DNA from: Gracilaria gracilis | Lineage: Eukaryota; Rhodophyta; Florideophyceae; Gracilariales; Gracilariaceae | DNA length: 64,000 bases | NCBI GenBank assembly: GCA_030374805.1 | Contig: JARGSG010000018.1 | Location: 186,001-250,000, forward strand | Direction of reading: 5' to 3' | In this document: one piece after another, positions 12,185 through 20,249 of the stretch | Layout of the letters: every line of letters starts with the position of its first letter | Position numbering within the stretch: the stretch's first letter is position 1 | Notes under the pieces: generated by a model | The model's input: only the letters and a program-made list of their open reading frames with translations | Database searches by the model: none | What the model was told of the DNA's origin: nothing | Position numbers and translations under genes: made by a program

Positions 12185-13840
12185 ATGATATGTCCTAGCA
12201 TGGACATAAAGAGAAAAGCCTCGAAACGAGTCGCCGGTCGCTCCACCCGAAACTGTGATGATACTGTATCCATGGACAATGAGGTCGGAGGAAATTCAGC
12301 ATTCGTGGACGACGCCGAACTACTGGCTGTCACGATGCCAGCGAATCGTGTCATAGAAGGAGATGGACCGGGTGCAGATGTTGGTGGGGAAGGCGGCTTT
12401 GATGATAAGGTGCCTGAAGTTGCACCTCAATCTGAAGAGCTGGGTCTCAATCGAGGAGATGCATATACTGGAGAAGGGTTTCCATCGTGGTGCTCATTCG
12501 TCATGCTTCGTCCAAGTGAATGGAAGGGCAGGAAAGTCATTGAGCACAAGGAGCCGTGGCTTAGGAGCATCTATCTCCCGGAGACACACAGGGCTGAGTT
12601 GCTCAGTGTATCTGACTTTCGCGATGTGCATCATCTTGTATTCTGGCACGCAGCAAGGGCGGAGCATCAGATGCAGGGGGTAAAGTATGGGTTGAAATAC
12701 CCAGAAAACCAACCGCAGAACATGAATGACGAAGAAGCTCTATGGGTTGCGGCCAAGGAGCATGATGAGTTTAGCCATATGTTCTTCACTCGCATGGAGA
12801 GCAACCTCCGTCATGAAGGATACTGTATCCTGGATTGTTTTGCGAAGGACGAGAATGTCCCGGTGTGGGATGGTTTGTACGAAAAGGAACGGTCTGGTGA
12901 TGTGTCCGAAAGGCTCATGGACTTCTTTCAGAGCGAATTTGCCGCGATTCCAGATATGCGAAAAGGCGAGGGAAAACGGTCTTACGTCTCGATCATCAAC
13001 GAAGACGATGTTCCGCTGGAAGGAAGGAAAGGTCCGTTTGAAGGCTGAGTGATGTCCACTCGCCGGGGAACGTTGGACAAGATGGAAGAGAATCAGGAAT
13101 TGTAGTGGGTGGTAAGAAAACCTTTACTTGATGTTCGAATGGGAACGATAGCGGCTGCGTTGGGAATTTAGGACAATGGGAAGGAAGGTGTGAAGAAGAT
13201 GTTCACACCCAAGGCTAGAGGTCGTTTTCTTGGAACGACATGGAAATGTGGGAGACAGACGTTACATACAGACTTTAGTGGTCTGGTGACGATGGAATCG
13301 TTGTTCACTGGAAATCCATGGTACTTCTTAATGGCTTCTGGAAGACACGGCTTCCCCCTCTGGATAACTGCTGGGAGTCACAAGGTGATGGGTTTCAACA
13401 ATCAGCAGTTGCGGCTGATCTCCGGTGTCTACCCTGCGAAGAAGGTCATAATCCCACCGTTCTCCATATTCATCGGTAGGAGCGATGTGACCCACGCTGG
13501 AGCGAGTAGAAAGGATAAATGTGATCGACCGGAAACCATGGAACTGTTGGTCAGGTATAACATGTACATGGTACCAGAGGGTTACAGCTTACCGGATGCA
13601 GTTCACAGGGTGAGAGACTTCAAACCGCCGTTTCTGGGGGAGGAGGACGAAGGACAGGATGAAGATGAGGAAGAGTCAGACGATATGAAGGAGAATGTTC
13701 AAAATGAGGTAATCATAGAGAGTGGTGACGAAGATGACGAAAACGTAGTAGAGCATCTCTCTAGTAGCAGTGATGATGATGTCCCGTTGTTAATCTTAAG
13801 GAAACGTAGGGATGATCCACGAAACGAAAACGATATGTGA
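12185..13840 (+). pseudogene. 2-oxoglutarate/Fe(II) dioxygenase-like protein, disrupted in the middle
   Basis: About 550 codons in one frame, from an ATG at 12185 (12200 also possible; KRKASKRVAGR follows). An acidic N-terminal region leads to RHEGYCILDCF, a typical start of the double-stranded beta-helix fold. QTLHTDF (about 13253) supplies the H-x-D iron ligands and GRSDVTHAGAS (about 13480) the distal His, followed by LLVRYNMY, a plausible 2-OG-binding Arg. The tail is very acidic. The frame has TGA at 13046 and TAG at 13103 and 13169; GTAAG at 13112 and TTAG at 13171 could bound a 60-nt in-frame intron but would not remove all three. Nucleic-acid-modifying TET/JBP oxygenases are known cargo of fungal KDZ transposons. 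Whether this one belongs there or is PhyH-like is undecided. Its 5' end overlaps that of the methyltransferase-SET gene head to head. Confidence 0.65.
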
Positions 13841-14029
13841 CATTAGATCAACTTGTGATTAAATAAAAATTCTTTTGACAATGAATGGATTGCGTCTAAC
13901 TGAGTGAATGGTATCACTTGTGAGTGTTTAAATTTAGACTTTGAGAACAGAGGATGTTGTGTATTATAATGTGAACTGAATATCAATGCTCATAGCGGAT
14001 AGAAAGCTATAGTTCTTTTATGTCGTAGA
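13841..14029. other. Convergent intergenic region, AT-rich
   Basis: A short AT-rich gap between the oxygenase (+) and the epimerase-like gene (-). AATAAA (13861) lies just downstream of the oxygenase stop and could serve in 3'-end formation. Confidence 0.4.
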
Positions 14030-14737
14030 CTATTTGAAAATACCAGAGTCTATTACAACGACGTTGGCGCCGCCATCGAACAGTGCTCGAGCGTCATGCA
14101 TAGTGATGCCTCCATGAGTATGTATTCGTAGTTGCGGATAAAGATATCTTGCTTGTTTGATTTTGGATAAAACGTTGGTTTCAAATTGGAGTGGGGGGCG
14201 AATTGCGGTTTCTGCTGTCATGAACATCACGTGGTCAACGATACCATCATCAATCAATTGCTTTACGGGAGACAGCGGTGTTCCGGGAAGCAGCGCAACG
14301 TCACACTCCATATCAGCTTCCCTTATAGAATCAGCCAATGTCGTTGCACGCTCCAAATCCGTTTTCTCAGGTACTTTGCAAGCTGTTGTATGGATGCCAG
14401 CTTGTTCACATATGTAAGGTGCAACGTAGAGGCTTTCGAAGTGGAAGCTACAGGCGCTTGCGCCGGCGTCAGCTATGAAGTGAATCCATTTTTCAGGATT
14501 CAAACCCATCAGCTGAAAATGTATGAAATCGTCTGTATACTTGGCCAATGATCGAACAGGGTGCGGACCCCAAGTTATATCTGGGACGAAATGGCCGTCC
14601 ATGATATCCATATAGAAGCACTTAATCCCCCTCTGCTCCATTGATCTAGTTTCGCCGGCCAGCACAGCTGTTTCCGAATAGGCGAGAGCTACGGCGATAG
14701 TTTGATTTGGTCGGATAGAAGCAAATGCACGATTCAT
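14030..14737 (-). CDS. Ribulose-phosphate-3-epimerase-like protein, probable pseudoenzyme
   Basis: An intact frame of 235 codons with ATG start, close to the usual epimerase length (about 220). The TIM-barrel pattern is clear: YMDIMDGHFVPDITWGPHPV, FQLMGLNPEKWI, and the later GIVDHVMFM and THGGI blocks. Two metal ligands differ from the family. HIDVMD has become YMDIMD and the HLMV His has become Gln. The VEPGFGGQ phosphate-loop region is replaced. The Asp residues of DIMDG and GIVD remain. The protein therefore probably keeps the fold but not the normal reaction. It is much more divergent than the epimerase at 17439. It ends in TAG. It is divergently arranged with the HAD-like gene. Confidence 0.75.
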   Translation of the reverse strand: MNRAFASIRPNQTIAVALAYSETAVLAGETRSMEQRGIKCFYMDIMDGHFVPDITWGPHPVRSLAKYTDDFIHFQLMGLNPEKWIHFIADAGASACSFHFESLYVAPYICEQAGIHTTACKVPEKTDLERATTLADSIREADMECDVALLPGTPLSPVKQLIDDGIVDHVMFMTAETAIRPPLQFETNVLSKIKQARYLYPQLRIHTHGGITMHDARALFDGGANVVVIDSGIFK

Positions 14738-15030
14738 TTTGGGGTGGTCCGGGGGATAAAAGTTAGTTTTTTACATTGTTGAGTCCACTGATACGAATAG
14801 ATGGGCACAGAGCAATGGTGTTCATGTTATACTTACTAGGGGAGGAAGAGTACATGGAGTAATGAGGTCGTTTCAATTACGATGAAGGATGTTACGTCCT
14901 TTCAATGAGAGGTTGTGATGATGGTTACAGGACGTTTTACGCATCCTATTAATTAATTGCGGGGAGGAAGGGGTGGCGGCGGTCGACGAAGGGTTGCGTT
15001 TGGGGTTTCGAATTGTGTGTAAAGGAGAGG
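14738..15030. promoter_or_regulatory. Divergent promoter region, epimerase-like / HAD-like
   Basis: A 293-bp gap between two divergently read genes. No clear TATA box is seen. It is inferred to carry start signals for both. Confidence 0.35.
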
Positions 15031-15915
15031 ATGAGGAGTTTTGTCTTCTCTTGCTGCAGTACACTGTTCACAGTATTGTTGATAACAGTAGCGTTCTACA
15101 TGGCTGGGAGTCAGTACGACCTAAAGATAGTTTCCCCCGATGAATTAGCAGGCATAATACATTCGAATGGATATGGAATCATAAGCGAAATTGATGGGAC
15201 GCTGTAGAACAGTGCGGAGAATATACTTCGGAGCGTTGTGGAGTGTATGAAGATTATTAATGAGAAAGTAGGTTTTGGTATCGCGACTGGGAGAGATGTG
15301 GATAGTGCGGAAGGTTTCATGGAGGGGCTCGAAGGGTATAAGTTTGAAATTTCGGCTAACCAAGGTGCTAGTGTGCGATTGTCGGATGGAATCGACCTTG
15401 AACAGGACTTGGATACGTATGCAATTGAACGATGCTGTGAAAAACTGGAGTCACTTGGGACGGAGCAGAATGGAATTTATCGGATTGGAGACGAGGAGAC
15501 TAAGGCATTTGTGAAGACTATGAAAGACAGTGGACTTCCGAACTTTATGTACGGTGGACTGTTAAAGTGGAAGGAGGAAATTGATTCCGGAATTGCAAGT
15601 CTTTTGAATAGCTTTCCGAATCTCGTACATTATCCGCAACCAGAAAATGTTGACATAGCGGATAAGCAATATACGAAAAGAAGTGGAGCGACGCATCTTG
15701 TGGATTCGGAACCCACTTTTTTAGAAACGGAAGAGGTCGTGGCTTTCGGAAATGATTCGAATGACGAACCTATGTATGAAATGGCTGTATTCGGTGTCCA
15801 TGTGAGGGGTGAGAAGGTCCCACTATATGCACGTTTTATTCTTGAGGATGTGCATGCGCTACATGTGACAATTAGGAAGGTGGCTGAGCTGTATGGAAAT
15901 GATGAACTACAGTGA
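15031..15915 (+). pseudogene. HAD-superfamily phosphatase-like (Cof/HAD-IIB type), disrupted
   Basis: 295 codons from ATG 15031. A hydrophobic N-terminal segment (FTVLLITVAFYMAG) suggests a signal anchor. Motif I reads GIISEIDGTL, so the usual nucleophile Asp of DxDGT is Glu. Motif II is GIATGRD, the motif III Lys lies in KQYTKRSG, and motif IV is AFGNDSNDEPMYEMA. An in-frame TAG at 15205 follows motif I directly. Family members dephosphorylate sugar phosphates or similar small molecules. Loss of the nucleophile would abolish that chemistry here. Upstream it shares a divergent promoter with the epimerase-like gene. No copy is seen in cargo transposon 2. Confidence 0.75.
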
Positions 15916-16170
15916 TGGCTATGTAATAGGCACTGCTTTGCAGTCTTGGTGCATATGCGTGAAGGTGATGCAACGTGTTCAGTTTCTAAAACAGTGATTG
16001 CGTTTCTTTACTTAAAAAGTACATTGAAATGACACAATGAACACCAATTAAACCTAAGCGGACTCTACTTGATGTCATATAATCTACACATCTTGCCTCT
16101 TTTTAATTCCTGTAGGCTCACGACCTGCCATACAAACAATCTCAAAGTTCTCCTTTCAGATATGCTTCAG
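15916..16170. other. Convergent intergenic region
   Basis: A 255-bp AT-rich gap between the HAD-like gene (+) and the reductase-like gene (-). Nothing further is recognisable. Confidence 0.35.
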
Positions 16171-17157
16171 TCAATTTAATGGGAAAAGTATGTCGTGAAG
16201 AAGGACATTGACGTAGTTCGTATGGAAAGGAGCGCGGTCACGGGACCCGGCACATCTCTCCTGGCGAGAAAACTCCGAGAAGTAGGCGCTTCTAAACTGA
16301 AACTCGGAGAAGGAAGTAGGGAACCAGGCAAGTGTTCTTCTGTAAGCAAGAAGCCTGTCGATGACCTCTCTAAGTTGGAATACAATGCCGGTTTTGAGAG
16401 AAACGATTCTAAACAGCTCTTTCATAATCGTGGACACAACTGCTTTGTAATCCGTGGCCACTACATGCATGGGAACGAAACCATGTGAGGCGCCGACGAG
16501 GTTGAAGGTCGATATCCACACGAGTTTCTCGTAATAGCTTCTGAGGAAGGTGTCGTCATCGACAACGGTGCAAGTGAGCTCTGCAGACCATAATTTCTCT
16601 GCAAGGAACTGGGACCACTTACCAGTTGCGACAGTGAGACCGTGAGGACTTTGAAGCGTAAAACCATCCTGCGGGGCTGCGCTTCGTGATGGAACACCAA
16701 CGTATAGAACAACCATTGTACAGGACTGTAGACCAACGTATAGAACGACCTTTGTACAGGACTGTAGGCCGTTCTTAGAAAGGACGGGGAGTTCATCTCC
16801 ATTCTGAAAGAATACGAGATCCTCTCTCCGCGAGGGGGGACAGGCCTCAATTGTACTCTATAATGATTTTGCTTTCCCACAGAGCAGTATGGAACCATTG
16901 GGAACAACAGCCATGTTACGGAAGTATTCCGTAGAGAAACAATAGTCTCCATAGCTGAAGAGCATTGTACCAATGCGACCCCTGCCGACGATGATGGCTG
17001 CAGTATTTGGACTCGGAGGTGGAGTCGGGGGAACATGATGGTTGTGTTCCATTTTGAAGTTGAAGTTCTTATACGAACCGATGCGAGAGTCTGTTGGAAG
17101 AAGTAAAAGCTCTTTAATAGAAAAGAGAGGTAAGCAGAGAATGTGGACATAGGGCAT
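16171..17157 (-). pseudogene. 2-dehydropantoate 2-reductase-like (ApbA/PanE family), one in-frame TAG
   Basis: About 328 codons, near the family's usual 300-330. The N-terminal Rossmann motif is IIVGRGRIGTML, preceded by a 45-residue extension. FFQNGD corresponds to the family's QNG loop, and SYYEKLVWISTFNL matches the start of the helical ApbA_C domain (W/Y-x-K-L-x-x-N), where the expected Asn pattern is altered. An in-frame TAG at 16858 lies between the nucleotide-binding part and the QNG loop; the frame is otherwise continuous to a TGA. Near 16705-16770 a short stretch (LQSCT-VVLYVG) is duplicated in tandem. Such enzymes use NADPH to reduce ketopantoate in pantothenate/CoA synthesis. A homologue lies at 26560-25634, again beside an epimerase. 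Confidence 0.7.
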
Positions 17158-17438
17158 TTCGAAACCTTAAATGCAATGTATGAAATGTCATACTGGAGAA
17201 TGAGGGGTATAAGTTCTAGACTCCCGATTGCTCATGAGTGTTTTATGAAGAGAGAAGAGCGGATATAATATGTGTGAAAATTTTTAAGACTGTTGAAGTG
17301 TAAGGAGTACATAGAACTCGACTGCGGGGTATATATATATCCGTATACTGCTTCATAAATACCACAGAGTATTCAGAATGAGGTTACCTGCTTTAGGTGT
17401 TTTTTCTATAAAAGAAGCGCAGCTTCTGTGACGAAGCA
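17158..17438. promoter_or_regulatory. Bidirectional promoter, reductase-like / epimerase
   Basis: This 281-bp divergent gap has a strong TATA-like tract (ATATATATAT at 17331-17340) about 100 bp before the epimerase ATG, and a second AT-rich TATAATATG at about 17264. The same divergent gene pair is found at 26560-27050. Confidence 0.5.
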
Positions 17439-18223
17439 ATGCTGTTGCGGCCGTTTAGGGGGTTACGCAAGTTATCTAGTATGGAATCTAGTACAGAATC
17501 TCGTTTGATTGTAGCTCCGTCTATTCTGGCATCCGACTTTGCTCGACTCTCGGAGAAGGCGGGTGAGATGAAAAGAGCTGGAGCGGACTGGCTACATATA
17601 GATGTAATGGATGCATATTTTGTGCCGAACCTTACTATTGGACCGCCTGTAGTGAAAGCCCTTCGGAGGCACACCAATCTGTTTCTGGACTGCCATTTGA
17701 TGGTGTCGGACCCTGGTCGATGGATAGAAGACCTTGCTGAAGCCGGCGCAGATGGAGTCACCTTTCATATCGAAAGTGTATGTAAGGCGTTGGAACCGTA
17801 CAACGGACCTTCTGAGGAGGATATTGCGGTAGCGAAGGAGGTTTGTAGAGGAATCAAATATAGAAGGATGCAGGTTGGGGTTGCACTCCGTCCCAACACT
17901 TCTCTAAAGGTCGTGGAAATAATTACAGAGGAAGGGATTGTCGACATGTTATTGCTGATGGCGGTAGAGCCAGGATTTGGGGAAAAATGTTTATGGAAAG
18001 TGTTATTGATAAGGTGTGCCATGCGCGAGAGAAGTATCCAAGGATAGGAATACAAGTGGTTGGAGGTATTGGGCTAAGTAATGTGAGGGGAGTAGTCGAA
18101 GCCGTTTCCAATACTTTGCTTGCGGGAACTGCTATATTCAGCTCTTCTGATCTAGCCAATTCCATAGCTTGTTTTCGAAATGCGGTATCGGTACTGAAAC
18201 CATTAAACAAGCAGGAGTGCTAA
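17439..18223 (+). pseudogene. rpe: Ribulose-5-phosphate 3-epimerase with one frameshift
   Basis: The gene interconverts ribulose-5-P and xylulose-5-P in the pentose phosphate pathway. The ATG is at 17439; the next in-frame ATG (17481) would give a more usual N-terminus. Conserved blocks are APSILASDFARL, WLHIDVMDAYFVPN, DCHLMVSDP and VDMLLLMAVEPGFG, then VVGGIGLSN and LLAGTAIF. All metal ligands (His, Asp, His, Asp) are present. The reading shifts by one base at the G-run at 17979-17983, inside the family's PGFGGQ loop, and continues in the other frame to TAA at 18223. A one-base loss or a sequencing error in the run would explain it. The metal ligands match the active epimerase, unlike the paralogue at 14030. 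A truncated relative starts at 27050. Confidence 0.85.
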
Positions 18224-18286
18224 AGTCTCGTTTGCACATTATATATCTAGAGGTAAGCATTCGCCTGGATTGGGGACGTATTCTTT

Positions 18287-18625
18287 TTCTGCCACAACCA
18301 CGTGAGGTTGTGCCAGAAAGGAAGCAAGTGCACAGTCGAGACGAGGTAGCTGGAGGCCCGAACTATTGTACAAACTATCGCGACAAAGTTAGCCACTTGG
18401 TCTCCACTGGGACTATCTGTTCTTCTGCCACAACCAAGTGAGTTTGTGGCAGAAAAACAACAAGTCCCCAGTCGAGACGAGGTGGCTGGAGGGCCAAGCT
18501 ATTGTACACACTGTCGGGACTACGGACCCACCTGGTCTCCACTGGCGACGTTTTTTGCTTTTCTCAGAACCAAGTGAGGGTATGGCGGAAGAAGAACATG
18601 CCGCCGGTAGACACGAGGTAACTGG
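18287..18625. repeat. Three tandem copies of a 135-bp hairpin-bearing unit
   Basis: Units start at about 18288, 18423 and 18560 (spacing 135-137 bp). Each begins with an inverted repeat like TTCTGCCACAACC and its complement around ACGTGA or AAGTGA, followed by AGTCGAGACGAGG and CTGGTCTCCACTGG. The third copy is more divergent. The repeats lie directly upstream of coiled-coil gene 2. They are inferred to be regulatory or binding sites, or simple tandem duplications. Confidence 0.7.
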
Positions 18626-18852
18626 AGAGGATGTGGGAGGGTCAGAGTAGACGGGGTGGGTCTTAGGTAGTGCAGTGGTGACGAGGCGTACAGTAGATGT
18701 TTCGGCGCGAAATCGGTGGAAACAGAAAGGGGAAAATCAAGGTGGCAGATAAGGCCGTGCGCACGGGCCGATGCACGGACAACGAGGACGGCGTCGATTG
18801 CACCGTATCGCACCGAATTCTTGTTTTCAGTGAGGCTTTTAGATTCTCTAAG

Positions 18853-19864
18853 ATGTCGAGCGGATACGTGAAGGACGAGGAGCTTCTTGCCTTCTTGGAA
18901 GGGAAGGAGATCGGAAGGACGCCGTCTCCAAAGCGTGAAGTGGCCGAGATTGCGCGGGTGGATGGAGGGTCACGAGAGGAGGAGGTTGTGGCTGTGGGGA
19001 AGGCAGGGGCTGCGGATGTGGGCTCGAAGGTGGTGGAGAAGAAGGGGGAGAAGGATGGGGTATGGAGGAAAGGGGCGGTGAACCTGAGCCAGTTGGGGAT
19101 TGGGGAGCACATGGAGGGTGGAGGTGGAGCAGGGGGTGGGGAAGAGCGGTTTACGGCGGAAATGAAAGAGCGGGTGAGGTTGTTGGGAGTTGTGATGAAG
19201 GAGCGAATAAATGATTGTATTGCAGAGAGTATGGGGAATATGGGAGGGGTGGTGTTGAGTGGGGAGGAGAATGGGGTGTCATTGGAATCTATATCGAATT
19301 TGCGGAATGGTTTGAAGGTGCTGGGAATGGAGATAGGTCATCATGCGGAGGGGATGGTGGACTGCGTGGGGAAGGAGATTGGGAAGCTGAGGGAGGAGAT
19401 TGTGATGCTGAAGGGGAGGTTAGAGATGCTAGAGATGCAGATTGGAGAGGTGGCAAAAGCCCTGGTTGTTGTTGGTGGAAATGAAGGGGATGCTGACGGG
19501 GACAGGGGGGGAGGTGGGAGGAAGTTGTGCCAAGGGGGAAATCAAGGTCGAGAAAGGGTCGCCAGTGACGCCAAAGACTAAGGAAGTGGGTAGTCGCTTG
19601 AAGAAGAGAGGCAAGGAGGGACAGAAGGTGGCGGGAGAGGCGGTGCGGCCGGGGATGGAGGCTGCGACGTTGACTGGGTTTCGGAGCGCGGCGCACGCGG
19701 TGCAGGCGGCGGAGCGCATACTGGAAGACCAGAGGAAGAGAAGGATGGGTTGTATGGGGAGCCGTTCTGGGGCGAAGAGGGTGTACGAGAATGGGGAGAG
19801 CTGCCCGCGGAACTTCTACGAGATGACGTTTGAGGAGACGGAGACGCAGGATCCGAACGCGTGA
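18853..19864 (+). pseudogene. Coiled-coil protein 2, one frameshift
   Basis: From ATG 18853 (MSSGYVKDEELLAFLEG). A Gly/Glu-rich linker precedes the helical block SNLRNGLKVLGMEIGHHAEG and a heptad segment (GKLREEIVMLKGRLEMLEMQ). The reading moves to another frame near the G-run at about 19503-19510. The C-terminus carries GFRSAAHAVQAAERILEDQR, SCPRNFYEMTFEETE and DPNA before TGA. The same N-terminal, helical and C-terminal blocks are kept at 25483-24520 (-) at the equivalent end of cargo transposon 2. No known family is recognised. The position at the end opposite the transposase is conserved, so it is an element gene. It could be a DNA-binding or structural partner. Confidence 0.7.
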
Positions 19865-20230
19865 GGTGCGGAAATTGACTATAGTATGGTAAGGGGGTGG
19901 CGGTGTTGAGTGGAGGTGGAGATGGGAAGGAATGAGCAGATGTTTTAAGCTGGCTGGGTTGCCAATTGTTTCGCATTTTCGGGCGAGATGGAAATTGGAA
20001 CTAGCACAAATGGAAAATTTGGAGAGGGTCGTCGAAAAGAGTGTAGTTGGGGTGGGTTGCGAGGCGAACCTCTCGAAATACTAGGAGACCCTAGGATTAA
20101 ACTGCGCGAGATGGAATACAGTATTCCAAAATTTGTTAATTTTTTGAGTGCCAGCCTCTGCCACCCCCGCGCGCGCCCAGATAAGGCCTAAAACTAGCAA
20201 CTATTCCACACATTGCACCCAGTATTCCAC
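19865..20230. other. Right subterminal region of cargo transposon 1
   Basis: There is no gene. The region has short repeated motifs, including GATGGAATACAGTATTCCAA at 20111-20130, that resemble motifs near the left end. The last is GTATTCCAC just inside the TIR. Confidence 0.5.
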
Positions 20231-20247
20231 TTTGCAGAACACAGACG
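20231..20247 (-). repeat. Right terminal inverted repeat of cargo transposon 1
   Basis: TTTGCAGAACACAGACG is the exact complement of the left TIR at 1056-1072. It is followed by TA and then by gypsy RNase H coding sequence. Subterminal copies of GGAATAC/GTATTCC lie just inside (20114-20132 and 20221-20229) and near the left end (1319-1326). They may be transposase binding sites. Confidence 0.9.
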
Positions 20248-20249
20248 TA

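Larger units (their letters stand above)
1056..20247 (+). mobile_element. Cargo transposon 1: giant CMC-type DNA transposon (19.2 kb)
   Basis: This element is inserted inside gypsy pol. The gypsy reading stops at about 1053 and resumes at 20250, as shown by alignment to the uninterrupted copy near 53655-53640. Its ends are perfect inverted repeats of 17 bp, CGTCTGTGTTCTGCAAA at 1056-1072 and its complement at 20231-20247. They are flanked by TA on each side (1054-1055 and 20248-20249), a likely 2-bp target duplication. Inside are a KDZ/Plavaka-like transposase, two coiled-coil proteins, a methyltransferase-SET fusion, a 2-OG oxygenase, two epimerase-like genes, a HAD-like gene and a ketopantoate-reductase-like gene. 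Both element-typical genes (transposase and coiled-coil 1) recur with the same cargo in 24249-35023. Several genes are disrupted, so this copy is probably not fully active. Confidence 0.88.
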
